Shown: positions 1 to 9,566 of the stretch, piece by piece
How positions within the stretch are numbered: the first letter of the stretch is position 1
Layout of the letters: every line of letters begins with the position of its first letter
Assembly (NCBI RefSeq): GCF_003332885.2
Contig: NZ_QOWJ01000014.1
Location: 1-64,000, forward strand
DNA length: 64,000 nt
Source: Paracnuella aquatica
Lineage (GTDB): Bacteria > Bacteroidota > Bacteroidia > Chitinophagales > Chitinophagaceae
Direction: 5' to 3'
The notes under the pieces: generated by a model
Databases searched by the model: none
Seen by the model: the letters and a program-made list of their open reading frames with translations, nothing else
Told to the model about the DNA's origin: nothing
Translations under genes and position numbers: made by a program

Positions 1-70
1 TTTCTTAAAAACACCGCAACTACCTAAAAACCAACCACTTAAAGAACCACATTCCCCGTTTTCGGGAGTG

Positions 71-103
71 CAAAGATAAAGATAATTACACCAATCAACC
101 AAA
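71..103 (-). promoter_or_regulatory. Leftward promoter, possible rRNA/tRNA operon promoter P2
   Basis: Read on the minus strand this is TTTG (100-103), a 21-base spacer and TATCTTTG (71-78), matching the Bacteroidota vegetative consensus TTTG-N19-21-TAnnTTTG. The -7 box is followed by CACTCCC, the same initiation region seen at both tRNA-Glu genes of this window. Downstream (41-48 on the plus strand, GGTTCTTT on the minus strand) lies a GTTCTTT word that resembles the leader of Bacteroidota rRNA operons. Inference: transcription runs left out of the window into a stable-RNA operon. Confidence 0.55.
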
Positions 104-218
104 AGTTTTTTGAGAACCTTTCCAAAAACAACCAAAAACCAAAAAAACTTTAAGCGAAACAACAAAGAACTAAAACGGAAAAACTAACCGCTGCCCTGTA
201 CCGACAACCGCGGCCTGC

Positions 219-249
219 AAAGATATGGGGCGAGTTGATTTAAACAAAC
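219..249 (-). promoter_or_regulatory. Leftward promoter P1, tandem with the one at 71-103
   Basis: On the minus strand TTTG (246-249), exactly 19 bases, then TATCTTTG (219-226). This is a full match to the Bacteroidota consensus. It lies 56 bases downstream of the truA stop and faces left, so it cannot serve any gene inside the window. The rest of 1-304 holds no open reading frame of note. Confidence 0.55.
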
Positions 250-304
250 TTAAAAACAAGTTTTCATCATCTTTTTCTTTCACACTAGCAAAGTTTAATG
301 TTTG

Positions 305-1045
305 CTATTTGTTGAAGTAATTATCGGGATAGCCTACCTCTTTCAAAAACAAGCCATGAGCCGGCACCGAAACGCCGCACTTTTGTTCTGTTTCAAACAA
401 CTTTTTAAAATCTACCATTTCATATTTTCCCCGGGCAATCTTTAACTGGGTGGCGGTAAGCAACCGCACCATGCCCCGCAAAAACCGATTTCCTTTTATA
501 TTATATACAAGCAGACCATTTTCTTCGCGCCACTCGCTTTTCAGAATTGCACAACGAAAGTTTTTTACCTGCGTATTGGTTTTGCTGAACGCAGCGAAGT
601 TGGTTTGTTCCTTTATAATTGCAGCCGCTTCTGCCAATGCCCGCATATCTAATGGATAAGGCACATAATAGGCAGTGTCCCTACGAAAAGGATCTTTGAA
701 TTTGTAGATGTAATATTCATACTCGCGGCTAATGGCGTCGAAGCGGGAATGCGCCTCGGAGGCAACCGGATATACCGCTTTAAGCACGATATCAGAAGGC
801 AGCACAGCATTGAGTTTATACAATAGCTGCGGATGCAGCGTTTCTTCCAAATCGAAATGAAAGAAATTTTGCCAGGCATGCACACCCGCATCGGTACGAG
901 AAGAGCCGGTAAGTGAAATGGACTGCCGTTGAACAAGTTCCAGCGCCTGTTCGATTTCAGACTGTACGGTGATCGCGTTTTCCTGGATTTGAAATCCGCT
1001 GTAACGGGTGCCTTTGTAAGCCACCTCTAAAAAGTATCGCGCCAT
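305..1045 (-). CDS. truA: tRNA pseudouridine synthase A
   Basis: 246 residues, the usual length. TruA converts uridines 38-40 of the anticodon stem-loop to pseudouridine in the cytoplasm. The N-terminus has the family pattern Y.G..Y.GFQ (residues 10-20), and the catalytic aspartate lies in GSSRTDAGVHA near residue 50. The C-terminal FLRGMVRLL segment (about residues 187-195) is also typical. The ATG at 1045 follows the stop of the upstream gene after a single base, so the two are probably co-transcribed and translationally coupled. Confidence 0.95.
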   Translation of the reverse strand: MARYFLEVAYKGTRYSGFQIQENAITVQSEIEQALELVQRQSISLTGSSRTDAGVHAWQNFFHFDLEETLHPQLLYKLNAVLPSDIVLKAVYPVASEAHSRFDAISREYEYYIYKFKDPFRRDTAYYVPYPLDMRALAEAAAIIKEQTNFAAFSKTNTQVKNFRCAILKSEWREENGLLVYNIKGNRFLRGMVRLLTATQLKIARGKYEMVDFKKLFETEQKCGVSVPAHGLFLKEVGYPDNYFNK

Positions 1046-1046
1046 C

Positions 1047-2381
1047 TTAATGTGCTACCAACGCTTTAAATCGGGAAATATAGGGTTCGTCGCGAAGTTC
1101 GGACTGCAAACCTGAGAATGCACTTTTATCCGTTACATATGGAAACGCAGCTTCCAAAAATTGCCATTTGCCATCCTGCGTCAAAAAAAGCGTGCTTAAA
1201 TTTTTAATTTGCTCTACCGAAAAACATTTATTTCGAAAACTGCTACGGGCTGCAATCACCATTTGGGTTTCGGTATCGAAGGAAACCAGGCTTTTGCGGA
1301 TGCGGAAGAAATCTTTATCGCTGGCCTTTCCGTTGCAGGTTTTAGGCGGAGTTGCTTTCTTGTCATTTGTTGCCACGCCATTTGCTGCAACCACGTCTTT
1401 GCCGTTTATTATCTCCCCTTCCGGTTCAACTTTCGCTTCGGCAAATACAAACTTTTGGTTTGGGATAAAAATTTGAATGGTGTCCACTACCCCATCGACT
1501 TCATCCCAGTACACCAGCCCAAAACCATCAACGGTGGAACTTTCTGCACGACGGGTGATTTTTGACTTTTTATAAACCAATGCTTCGCCTTCTTCCTCTT
1601 TCACTTCGGCTATGGAATCAACGGAAGTAGTTGCATTGTTTGAAGCAGCAACAACTGTGTTGGTCGTTGCCGGAACAGTTACCTCCGTTGCCTTTGCCAA
1701 TACCGAATCATTATTCGCTGAATCTTTTGCAACAGTGGGCGGCTGTACCGCAACGGTTGCGCCATCGTTTTTCTGAGAAACGCCATTTGCGTTACCTGTA
1801 GCAACACTTACCACGGTATCAACTTGCTGCTGCACGGTGTTCGCGGTAACTGGCGAAACAGAACTGCTTTCTTCTGCTTTAGCTGGCGCGGTTTCTTGCG
1901 TTTTTGGCCGATCCGTTTTTTTTGCAGGCGTTGCGCTGGCAATTATAGGTTGGTAAAATACTGTCGTATCGTCGGCGGCTTCGGCAAGCAGGTGGGTAAA
2001 ACGATCGTCGCGGACACGCTGGGTATAGGCAAAACCTGCAGCGCTGTTGGTAGGCTTGATTACCTGCATGTTTTGCAAGTCAAACAAACCCCAGCCGTCC
2101 GAAAATTTCTTGAGTAAAAAACCGCGGTCCGACTGGCGCACCGGTACCGAAAACTGCAATTCGCCCTCTCCTGCAGCCGGCCCTAATTGAAAGCTGTGCG
2201 TATTCTCCAGCAACTCGGGCAAAATAAGGTACCCTGTGGAAGAGGCACTCAACACTTTGCTGCCCATTTTTACATAAAATGGCGTTTGCGTGTCGGACTG
2301 TATATATATGAAATAGGTTTTTTGGGCCCAGCCAACGGTACCAACACAAAGCAGCATCACCAGCAAAAAAGCGTTCTTCAT
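1047..2381 (-). CDS. Exported DUF4476-domain protein
   Basis: 444 residues if started at the ATG at 2381, where a signal peptide begins directly (MKNAFLLVMLLCVGTVGWAQ). An upstream in-frame ATG at 2405 would place eight polar residues before it and is less likely. After the signal peptide comes a small beta-rich domain (about residues 20-110). A long low-complexity linker rich in T, V, A and N follows (about 130-330). The C-terminal region (about 360-440) has alternating helices and resembles DUF4476. Function is unknown. A TAACTTTG box at 2388-2395 ends 6 bases before the ATG, but no good -33 box is seen. The gene is the promoter-proximal partner of truA. Confidence 0.8.
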   Translation of the reverse strand: MKNAFLLVMLLCVGTVGWAQKTYFIYIQSDTQTPFYVKMGSKVLSASSTGYLILPELLENTHSFQLGPAAGEGELQFSVPVRQSDRGFLLKKFSDGWGLFDLQNMQVIKPTNSAAGFAYTQRVRDDRFTHLLAEAADDTTVFYQPIIASATPAKKTDRPKTQETAPAKAEESSSVSPVTANTVQQQVDTVVSVATGNANGVSQKNDGATVAVQPPTVAKDSANNDSVLAKATEVTVPATTNTVVAASNNATTSVDSIAEVKEEEGEALVYKKSKITRRAESSTVDGFGLVYWDEVDGVVDTIQIFIPNQKFVFAEAKVEPEGEIINGKDVVAANGVATNDKKATPPKTCNGKASDKDFFRIRKSLVSFDTETQMVIAARSSFRNKCFSVEQIKNLSTLFLTQDGKWQFLEAAFPYVTDKSAFSGLQSELRDEPYISRFKALVAH

Positions 2382-2488
2382 GGTATTCAAAGTTACAGAA
2401 AACATCAGCGCTTTATTTACCCCGCCATTTTCAAATAAACGGGCCGAATAAAGCTTACCCCTAAATTTACACCCAACAATTTCTTATT

Positions 2489-4984
2489 ATGAGTCGATTT
2501 GCTATTGCATTTTTCTTACTGGCGGCAACGGGAACGTTGCAAGCGCAAGAAGCCGCACCCAGCACCATTCACCGAAACACACAGGTGTACCAGACCACAC
2601 CGGAAAAGATCAACAACCTGGTGCATACAAAATTGGAAGCACGGTTTGATTACACCAAATCTCAATTGAACGGAAAGGTATGGCTGACGCTGCAGCCGCA
2701 TTTTTACCCAACCGATTCGCTGCGCCTCGATGCGAAAGGCATGAACATAAAACAAGTGGCGCTGGTGCGCAACGGTAAAAACAGCGCATTGAAATATACC
2801 TACGACCGCCTGCAACTCGATATTGATCTCGACCGCACTTATCGCCGTGGTGAAAGCTATGTGTTGTATGTAGAATACACGGCAAAGCCAAACGATTTTA
2901 AAACAAAAGGCAGCGCGGCCATCACCGATGCAAAGGGTTTGTATTTCATCAACCCGTTGGGTACCGAAGCCAACAAACCCACGCAAATATGGACACAAGG
3001 CGAAACAGAAGCTACTTCGGTTTGGGTGCCGACCATCGACAGGCCCAACCAAAAAACAACACAGGAATTTTACCTGACCGTGCCTGCAAAATATGTTTCC
3101 TTGAGTAATGGCAAACTGGTAAGCCAAAAGACCAATAGCGATGGCACCCGCACCGATTATTGGAAAATGGACCAGCCACATGCACCGTACCTGTTCTTTA
3201 TGGGTGTTGGCGATTTTGCCGTGCTAAAAGACAATTACAAAGGCAAGGAAGTAAGTTATTATGTTGAAAAAGACTACGCAGCTGTAGCCCGCCGCATCTT
3301 TGGCATGACGCCGGAAATGATGCAGTTTTTTTCAAAGATCACCGGTGTGGAATACCCCTGGGTAAAGTATGCGCAAATGGTGGTTCGTGATTATGTAAGC
3401 GGCGCCATGGAAAATACAACCGCAACGTTGCACGGCGAATCGGCGCAACAGGATGCACGCCAACTGACCGATGGCAACACCTGGGAAGATGTCATTGCAC
3501 ACGAATTATTTCACCATTGGTTTGGTGATTATGTAACCAGCGAAAGCTGGAGCAACTTAACGCTGAACGAATCGTTTGCTAACTACAGCGAGTACCTGTG
3601 GCGGGAATATAAATACGGAAAAGAATCCGCTGATGCGCACAGCCACGAAGACATGCAGGGCTACATCATGAGCGGCAGCGAAGAAAAAGACTTGGTGCGT
3701 TTTGACTACCGCGATAAAGAGGACATGTTTGATGCCGTGAGCTACAACAAAGGCGGCCGCATTTTGCATATGCTGCGCAACTACATTGGCGACAGTGCAT
3801 TTTTTAAAGGCATGAATGTGTATCTGACTACCAACAAATACAAATCGGCTGAAGCACACCAATTGCGCCTTGCGTTTGAAGAAGTTACCGGCAAAGACCT
3901 GAACCCATTTTTCAACCAATGGTATTTTGGTAAAGGCCATCCCAAACTCGACATCACGTTTAACTATAATGATGCAGCAAAGCAGGTGCAGGTAATTGTG
4001 CGCCAAACACAGGACAGCACCAACTTGTTTCAATTGCCCACGGCCATTGACGTATACCAGGGCAATGACCGGATGCGCTATAATGTGTGGGTAAAAAATC
4101 GGGTGGACACTTTTGTATTTGCCGCACAACGCAGGCCCGACCTGGTGAATTTTGATGCGGAGAAAGTACTGCTGGCAGAGAAGAAAGAAAATAAGACGCT
4201 GCAGGAATATGCCTTTCAATACCAGCATGGCCGCAACTTTATGGACCGCTACGAAGCACTGGCTGCAGCTACCGAAGCACAAGCCGAACAAAAGGCTGTG
4301 GAAATGTTGATGCAGGCCTTAAACGATCCTTACCATGAACTGCGTAGCATGGCCATTCAAAACCTTGACCTGAAAAAGCAGGCGGTGAAAACCTTGGCCG
4401 AAGAAAAGCTGTATGCCATTGCACAAAAAGATCCCAAACGCACCGTGAAGGCAGCAGCCATCAGCAAGTTGGGTGAGTATGGTTTTGCTAAATATGTACC
4501 GCTCTTCCGCAGCGCCATTTCTGATTCATCGTACACCGTTGCGGCCAGCGGACTGGAAGCCCTGAGCTTAGTGGACACCGCCGCTGCGGCTGCCGAATTG
4601 GCGAAGCTGCCAAAAACAGGCTTGAAAGGCGCACTGGCTGGCGCAGCAACCCGCGTAATGATCCAGGCCGGCGACGAAAGCAATGCAGAAACCATCCTCA
4701 CCAATTTTGAAGCCATGCCGCTGAACCAGGCTAAGTTTGAAAGCATGGTGCCGCTGATTCAATACCTGGGCAAAGTACAATCACTCCCTACATTTAAACG
4801 CGGCATTGATGATGTGGTTGGTTTTGTAATGGCGATACCGGAAGCCTACCGCGGCCAGGTGCAGGGGTTTGTTGAAAACATGTTGCGCCAACTGTCGCAG
4901 GCAAAAACCACCGCCGGTCAAAAAGAACAGGCAGCTTATATTACCAGCAAGATTGCAGATAATTTTGAAAAGAAAAGTTTCTAA
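2489..4984 (+). CDS. M1 family zinc aminopeptidase with C-terminal helical repeats
   Basis: 831 residues with a signal peptide (cleavage after ...LQAQ, residue 20). It removes N-terminal amino acids from peptides, probably in the periplasm or at the cell surface. The M1 substrate motif GAMEN is at residues 305-309. The zinc site HELFH is at 338-342, with the third ligand E361 in the NESFA segment exactly 18 residues on. The C-terminal ~250 residues are alanine-rich helical repeats like the HEAT/ARM region of M1 enzymes. The gene ends 33 bases before a strong bidirectional terminator. Substrate preference cannot be read from sequence. Confidence 0.93.
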   Translation: MSRFAIAFFLLAATGTLQAQEAAPSTIHRNTQVYQTTPEKINNLVHTKLEARFDYTKSQLNGKVWLTLQPHFYPTDSLRLDAKGMNIKQVALVRNGKNSALKYTYDRLQLDIDLDRTYRRGESYVLYVEYTAKPNDFKTKGSAAITDAKGLYFINPLGTEANKPTQIWTQGETEATSVWVPTIDRPNQKTTQEFYLTVPAKYVSLSNGKLVSQKTNSDGTRTDYWKMDQPHAPYLFFMGVGDFAVLKDNYKGKEVSYYVEKDYAAVARRIFGMTPEMMQFFSKITGVEYPWVKYAQMVVRDYVSGAMENTTATLHGESAQQDARQLTDGNTWEDVIAHELFHHWFGDYVTSESWSNLTLNESFANYSEYLWREYKYGKESADAHSHEDMQGYIMSGSEEKDLVRFDYRDKEDMFDAVSYNKGGRILHMLRNYIGDSAFFKGMNVYLTTNKYKSAEAHQLRLAFEEVTGKDLNPFFNQWYFGKGHPKLDITFNYNDAAKQVQVIVRQTQDSTNLFQLPTAIDVYQGNDRMRYNVWVKNRVDTFVFAAQRRPDLVNFDAEKVLLAEKKENKTLQEYAFQYQHGRNFMDRYEALAAATEAQAEQKAVEMLMQALNDPYHELRSMAIQNLDLKKQAVKTLAEEKLYAIAQKDPKRTVKAAAISKLGEYGFAKYVPLFRSAISDSSYTVAASGLEALSLVDTAAAAAELAKLPKTGLKGALAGAATRVMIQAGDESNAETILTNFEAMPLNQAKFESMVPLIQYLGKVQSLPTFKRGIDDVVGFVMAIPEAYRGQVQGFVENMLRQLSQAKTTAGQKEQAAYITSKIADNFEKKSF

Positions 4985-5017
4985 GTTGACGATATAGCGC
5001 AATACATTTCATGCAAT

Positions 5018-5056
5018 AAAAAGCAAAGGGCCGTATCAAACGGCCCTTTGCTTTTT
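5018..5056. terminator. Bidirectional rho-independent terminator
   Basis: The 16-base arms AAAAAGCAAAGGGCCG / CGGCCCTTTGCTTTTT flank a 7-base loop. T-runs on both strands allow it to stop the M1 peptidase transcript from the left and the lemA-TPM-TPM operon from the right. Confidence 0.85.
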
Positions 5057-5147
5057 ATACAACCTGGGAAAAAATCTTTACTATTTAATGCCTTGAATGG
5101 GATTGCAAGTTGTTGGCTTTTGCAAAAAGTCTTTTTACAAAAAACTG

Positions 5148-5951
5148 CTACCACGAACCGCTGGCACCGCCGCCTCCGCCGCTACCGCCGCCAAATCCGC
5201 CAAAGCCACCCCCACCAAATCCGCCGCCTCCGCCTCCGAAGCCGCCACCAAATCCACCGCCGAATCCGCCAGGGAAGATAATGGGGCCGCCAACCCGGCG
5301 ATAGCCTCTGCGGCTCATGAAGCCGCCACCACGGCCACCGCCACCGCCAAACATGTTCATGATGACGATGAGAATAATAATAGCGAAAATAATCTGCCCA
5401 ATACTAATGCCACCACTACCACGCCTTTTGCCACGGTCGGCATAGCCGGGAGGAGCCTGGTATTCGCCGGCAGCAGCTTTAAAAATTGAAGTTGTTGCTT
5501 CATCAAAACCGCGGTAAAAATTACCGGTGCGAAAAGCAGGAATTACATCGTTTTCAATAATGGTGCGGGCCGTGGCATCGGGCACCACACCTTCCATTCC
5601 ATAACCTGTTTGGATGTTGATCTTACGGTCTTGGATAGCCGCCAGCAAAACAATGCCGTTGTCTTTTTCCTTGTTGCCCACGCCCCATTTCCGCAGGATC
5701 TGCAAACCAACATCTTCAATCGGAAAATCCTCCAGCGTGGTCATGGTTACCACCACAATCTGGTTGGAAGTGCTGTCGTCGTAGGCTACCAGTTTTTGCT
5801 CCAAAGCTGCCTCCTGCTCCGGTGTCAGCACATCGGCCAGGTCGTTTACCAATCGTGCCGGCGACGGCCTCGACGGTACAATCCGGTCGATGCTTTGCGC
5901 ACCAACCAACAAACTGCAGCTAAGAGATATGATTAAAAGGAAATACTTCAT
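5148..5951 (-). CDS. TPM-domain (YgcG-like) membrane protein with glycine-rich tail
   Basis: 267 residues from the ATG at 5951, which starts a signal peptide (MKYFLLIISLSCSLLVGAQ); the frame stays open upstream to 5999 but would overlap the preceding gene. A TPM (DUF477) domain occupies about residues 30-165, with the typical LTPEQ, NQIVVVT and TGYGMEG stretches. One transmembrane helix follows near residue 185. The last ~75 residues are almost pure glycine with F, S and R, ending GASGSW. TPM domains face the periplasm and have been linked to photosystem repair in plants and to acid phosphatase activity; the bacterial role is unclear. It is the last gene of the lemA-TPM-TPM operon. Confidence 0.88.
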   Translation of the reverse strand: MKYFLLIISLSCSLLVGAQSIDRIVPSRPSPARLVNDLADVLTPEQEAALEQKLVAYDDSTSNQIVVVTMTTLEDFPIEDVGLQILRKWGVGNKEKDNGIVLLAAIQDRKINIQTGYGMEGVVPDATARTIIENDVIPAFRTGNFYRGFDEATTSIFKAAAGEYQAPPGYADRGKRRGSGGISIGQIIFAIIILIVIMNMFGGGGGRGGGFMSRRGYRRVGGPIIFPGGFGGGFGGGFGGGGGGFGGGGFGGFGGGSGGGGGASGSW

Positions 5952-5988
5952 TGATTGTTCAACACGTAACTGGTAGTGCATGCCCAGC

Positions 5989-6450
5989 CTATCTGCCAAA
6001 AATTATATCGTCGGGCAATTCGTTTTTATCTGTGCTTTGATCGTACGGGAAAAACTGGTGCAAGGCATCACCAATATCGCCAAGGCATTCAATGATCCCA
6101 TCAACAGGATGCTGCTCGCGGAAATGCCGGAGCATTTTACCCACTTCAGCTTCCCAATACTGCTGTCCTACTTTTTCATGGATACCGGCATCGCCATAGA
6201 TCGCCACCTGGTGATCGGCAAGTGCCAGGTAGAGCAACACGCCATTGCGTTGCGACGTGGCATCCATTTGCAATTGAAAAAACAGTTCGGCAGCACGGTC
6301 AATGGCATCAACATAGCGGCACCGCGATTCTACAAAAATGCGCAGTTCGCCGCTGGTGCGTTGCTCCGCAGCCCGCAGTGCGGCAAGGATTTGCTCCTGC
6401 TCGGTATGACTGAAAAATTCAGTCTGCTTTTGCCAGGGAAATAACCGCAC
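5989..6450 (-). CDS. Second TPM-domain protein, no signal peptide
   Basis: 153 residues. It begins with a GTG at 6450, two bases after the lemA stop, and no ATG exists early in the frame, so translation is probably coupled to lemA. The single TPM domain fills the chain: FFSHTEQEQILAA at the start, SGELRIFVESRC, then YGDAGIHEKVG and the C-terminal helix with LGDIGDALHQFFP. There is no signal peptide or membrane segment, unlike its downstream paralogue. Genes encoding LemA plus one secreted and one signal-less TPM protein form a common Bacteroidota trio of unknown role. Confidence 0.85.
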   Translation of the reverse strand: MRLFPWQKQTEFFSHTEQEQILAALRAAEQRTSGELRIFVESRCRYVDAIDRAAELFFQLQMDATSQRNGVLLYLALADHQVAIYGDAGIHEKVGQQYWEAEVGKMLRHFREQHPVDGIIECLGDIGDALHQFFPYDQSTDKNELPDDIIFGR

Positions 6451-6452
6451 GG

Positions 6453-7100
6453 TTAACGGGTTGTAGTGGTAGTATCATTAAAATTCACCGAAGGTTGGCG
6501 TTGCTGATCACTGAAATCTACATTCGGTGCATTTTCAGCGCCTGCATCGGCAGTAAAGCCTTGGCGTGGCCTAAAGCCCATGATGCCTGCAAACAGGGCG
6601 GTTGGAAAACGGCGCACCTGTGTATTGTACACCTGCACGGCATCGTTGAAATCGTTGCGGGAAACTTTGATCCTGTTTTCGGTTCCTTCCAGTTGCGCTT
6701 GCAGGTTGCGGAAGGCATCGTTTGCACGCAGGTTGGGATATTGCTCTACCGTCACCAACAGGCGACTGAGCGAACCAGAAAGCTGCGATTGTGCTTGCTG
6801 AAATTTCTGAATATTTTCAGGGGTCAAATCATCGGCATTAAGCTGCGTAGAAGTTGCACGTGCACGGGCATTAATCACATCGTTAAGGGTGCCACGCTCA
6901 AAACTGGCTTCACCTTTTACGGTGTTTACCAAATTGGGAATAAGATCTGCACGGCGCTGGTAATCGCTCTGCACTTTGTTCCATGCATTTTTTACAGTTT
7001 CATCTTGTTGCACCAGTCCATTGTACGAGCCACAACCCCAAAACAGCAGCAGGGCCAATACGCCGACTATAATGATGGTAGTAAGGGAACGTCCTTTCAT
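6453..7100 (-). CDS. lemA: LemA family membrane protein
   Basis: 215 residues. The N-terminal hydrophobic helix (about residues 7-24) ends in a cysteine in LLLFWGCGSYNGLV, so it could be a lipoprotein or a signal anchor. The family signature follows: NGLV..DE.V..AWN.VQ..YQRR.DLIPNLVNTVKG (about residues 27-65). A long coiled-coil helical body ends with the conserved FPTALFAGIMGF segment near residue 165 and a polar tail. LemA proteins form extended helical bundles anchored in the membrane; the molecular role is not established. It is first in an operon with two TPM proteins. Confidence 0.92.
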   Translation of the reverse strand: MKGRSLTTIIIVGVLALLLFWGCGSYNGLVQQDETVKNAWNKVQSDYQRRADLIPNLVNTVKGEASFERGTLNDVINARARATSTQLNADDLTPENIQKFQQAQSQLSGSLSRLLVTVEQYPNLRANDAFRNLQAQLEGTENRIKVSRNDFNDAVQVYNTQVRRFPTALFAGIMGFRPRQGFTADAGAENAPNVDFSDQQRQPSVNFNDTTTTTR

Positions 7101-7253
7101 TTTCTATTTTTCTTTTAAAATTAAACTAAGCATTTAGGAGTACACAATTTTTGTTCCACGAACCTAAACCCGACAATATGACGTGCTCCGCACTAACACC
7201 ACGCCTACCCGAAAACCGAGCATCATTCTTCTACACCAAAATTGCAGCAACAA

Positions 7254-7281
7254 AAAAGGCTGCACCAATGTGCAGCCTTTT
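7254..7281 (-). terminator. Terminator after pgk
   Basis: On the minus strand AAAAGGCTGCA, a short loop, TGCAGCCTTTT and a T-run form a hairpin 20 bases beyond the pgk stop. The plus-strand copy also has T residues, so it may work in both directions. Confidence 0.8.
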
Positions 7282-7301
7282 CCATTTTATTTCTGTTCAA
7301 C

Positions 7302-8498
7302 TTATGCTTTCACAGCAGCAATGCCGGGCAGGTCTTTGCCTTCAAAAAACTCAAGCATGGCGCCACCACCGGTGGACACGTAGCTTACTTTATCGGCAAA
7401 GCCAAACTTGTTTACGGCAGCCACACTGTCGCCGCCGCCCACCAGGGAGAAGGCGCCATTTTCAGTAGCAGCTGCAATGGCTTCAGCAACGGCTTTGGTG
7501 CCATGCTGAAATTTTTCCATTTCAAACACACCCATCGGGCCGTTCCACAAAATGGTTTTGGAATTGCTGATTACTTTGGTAAACATAGCGCAGGCCAATG
7601 CGCCAATGTCCAGCCCCATCCAGCCATCGGGAATATTGTTGCTCAGCGCCGAAGAAACTTCCGCATCGGCAGCAAACTTGTCGGCAATAATAGAATCGGA
7701 TGGCAGGTGAATGGTAACGCCTTTTGCTTCGGCTTTTTTCAGCAATTCACGGGCAGTGTCCAGGCGGTCTTCTTCGCACAGCGAGTTGCCGATTTTGCCG
7801 TCCATTGCTTTATAAAAAGTGTACGCCATACCGCCGCCAATAATAATATCGGTGGCACGCTCCAATAGGTTTTCGATGATCAGAATTTTGTCCGAAACTT
7901 TGGCGCCGCCGATGATGGCAGTAAATGGTTTTTCAGAAGCATGCATTACTTTCTCCGCACTGCTTACTTCACCGTTCATCAGCAGGCCAAACATTTTGGC
8001 ATCCGGTGCAAAAAACTGCGCAATCACTGCAGTTGACGCGTGGGCACGGTGCGCTGTACCAAATGCGTCGTTGATGTAAACATCGCCCAGTTTGGAAAGC
8101 TTTTCTGCAAAGCCCGCGTCGCCTTTTTCTTCTTCTTTATAAAAACGCAGGTTTTCGAGCAGCAATACTTCGCCGGGTTGCAGCGCTGCAGCCTTCTGTT
8201 CTGCTTCTGCGCCAATGCAATCAGCCGCAAAATCAACTTTGCGGCCGCCGAGCAGTTCGCTCAGGTGTGCCACCAAATGTTTAAGCGAATATTTTTCAGT
8301 AGGACCATCTTTTGGCCGGCCCAGGTGCGACATCAGGATGACGCTTCCGCCGTCTTTTAAAATCTTTTCAATGGTTGGAATGGCAGCACGCATCCGGTTG
8401 TCGTCGGTTACGTTGTATTGCGCATCCAGCGGCACGTTGAAGTCAACGCGGATCAGCGCTTTTTTGCCTGCGAAATTATATTGATCGAAATTGTTCAT
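7302..8498 (-). CDS. pgk: Phosphoglycerate kinase
   Basis: 398 residues from the ATG at 8498; an upstream in-frame start at 8552 would run through the gap terminator and is rejected. The enzyme transfers phosphate from 1,3-bisphosphoglycerate to ADP in glycolysis. Family motifs are clear: [12 protein letters not shown] near residue 16, [10 protein letters not shown] near residue 58, [15 protein letters not shown] near residue 110, [11 protein letters not shown] near residue 320 and the nucleotide loop [12 protein letters not shown] near residue 360. It lies 54 bases downstream of gap, with a hairpin between them that may lower pgk transcription relative to gap. Confidence 0.97.
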   Translation of the reverse strand: MNNFDQYNFAGKKALIRVDFNVPLDAQYNVTDDNRMRAAIPTIEKILKDGGSVILMSHLGRPKDGPTEKYSLKHLVAHLSELLGGRKVDFAADCIGAEAEQKAAALQPGEVLLLENLRFYKEEEKGDAGFAEKLSKLGDVYINDAFGTAHRAHASTAVIAQFFAPDAKMFGLLMNGEVSSAEKVMHASEKPFTAIIGGAKVSDKILIIENLLERATDIIIGGGMAYTFYKAMDGKIGNSLCEEDRLDTARELLKKAEAKGVTIHLPSDSIIADKFAADAEVSSALSNNIPDGWMGLDIGALACAMFTKVISNSKTILWNGPMGVFEMEKFQHGTKAVAEAIAAATENGAFSLVGGGDSVAAVNKFGFADKVSYVSTGGGAMLEFFEGKDLPGIAAVKA

Positions 8499-8523
8499 GT
8501 TCAGTGTTGGGTTTGGTAAGGAT

Positions 8524-8549
8524 AAAAAAAGGCCCCCGCAGGAGCCTTT
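8524..8549 (-). terminator. Intercistronic hairpin between gap and pgk
   Basis: On the minus strand AAAGGCTCC, a small loop, then GGGGGCCTTT followed by seven T, starting three bases after the gap stop. It has the form of an intrinsic terminator. Because pgk follows directly with no obvious promoter of its own, it probably gives partial termination. Confidence 0.7.
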
Positions 8550-8552
8550 CAT

Positions 8553-9566
8553 TTATTTCTGAATCAGCTGTGCAAAGTACTTAACAGTGCGTACCAACTG
8601 GCTTACATAGCTCATTTCGTTGTCGTACCAGCTAACAGTTTTCACCATTTGCTGATCGCCTACCGACAATACCCTTGTTTGGGTAGCATCGAACAGGGAA
8701 CCATAGCTGATGCCGATGATGTCGGAGCTAACGATTTCGTCTTCGGTGTAGCCGTAGCTTTCGTTGGCAGCGGCTTTCATCGCAGCGTTGATTTCTTCAA
8801 CCGATGTCTTTTTGTTTAATAGAACTGTGAGCTCAGTGAGTGAGCCAGTGAGGGTAGGCACACGTTGCGCCGAACCATCCAGTTTTCCTTTCAGACCGGG
8901 GAGTACCAGGCCAATGGCTTTTGCAGCACCAGTGCTGTTGGGTACAATGTTTTGCGCAGCGGCACGGGCACGGCGCAGGTCGCCTTTTGCGTGTGGTGCA
9001 TCTTGTGTATTCTGGTCGTTCGTGTATGCATGCACGGTAGTCATCAAACCGGCAAGGATACCAAACTGGTCGTCGAGCACTTTAGCCATCGGCGCCAGGC
9101 AGTTGGTGGTGCACGATGCGCAGGAAATGATGGTTTCTGTGCCGTCGAGGATATCGTGGTTTACATTGAATACGATGGTCTTCAGGTCGCCGGTTGCAGG
9201 TGCAGAGATCACTACTTTTTTGGCGCCAGCCTGCAGGTGTGCTTCGGCCTTTGCTTTATCGGTAAAGAAACCGGTGCACTCCAGCACTACGTCCACATCG
9301 TGCTGTCCCCAGGGAATTTCGGCTGGATTTTTTTGAGCGTAAATTTTGATTTCATCGCCATTTACTATGATTGCGTTTTCAGTGGCTTCTACTTTCTCGT
9401 CAAAGCGTCCTTGTGCTGTGTCATATTTCAGCAGGTGTGCCAGCACTTTAGGGCTGGTCAGATCGTTGATGGCTACTACATCGATGCCTTCCATTTTATA
9501 GATCTGGCGGTAAACCAACCGGCCAATCCGTCCAAAACCATTGATTGCGACTTTTACGGTGCTCAT
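8553..9566 (-). CDS. gapA: Glyceraldehyde-3-phosphate dehydrogenase, type I
   Basis: 337 residues, standard length. It oxidises glyceraldehyde-3-phosphate to 1,3-bisphosphoglycerate with NAD. The Rossmann motif INGFGRIGR is at residues 8-16. The catalytic cysteine sits in [12 protein letters not shown] near residue 152. The phosphate-binding segment [17 protein letters not shown] follows near residue 200 and WYDNEMSY near residue 316. It is upstream of pgk in the same direction, giving a lower-glycolysis operon. The 228 bases between it and the divergent DUF4382 gene hold the promoters for both; I could not fix a full consensus there. Confidence 0.97.
   Translation of the reverse strand: MSTVKVAINGFGRIGRLVYRQIYKMEGIDVVAINDLTSPKVLAHLLKYDTAQGRFDEKVEATENAIIVNGDEIKIYAQKNPAEIPWGQHDVDVVLECTGFFTDKAKAEAHLQAGAKKVVISAPATGDLKTIVFNVNHDILDGTETIISCASCTTNCLAPMAKVLDDQFGILAGLMTTVHAYTNDQNTQDAPHAKGDLRRARAAAQNIVPNSTGAAKAIGLVLPGLKGKLDGSAQRVPTLTGSLTELTVLLNKKTSVEEINAAMKAAANESYGYTEDEIVSSDIIGISYGSLFDATQTRVLSVGDQQMVKTVSWYDNEMSYVSQLVRTVKYFAQLIQK

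Noticed and set aside
2516-3181. 221-codon frame opposite the M1 peptidase
   Set aside because: Cysteine- and phenylalanine-rich, with no motif; a shadow of the peptidase gene.
5110-5304. Proline-rich open frame on the plus strand
   Set aside because: It is the reverse strand of the glycine-rich tail of the TPM protein; repeats of GGN codons give open frames on the other strand.
8499-8552. Longer N-terminus for phosphoglycerate kinase
   Set aside because: The extra 18 codons lie in the terminator hairpin after gap and have no similarity to the family N-terminus.
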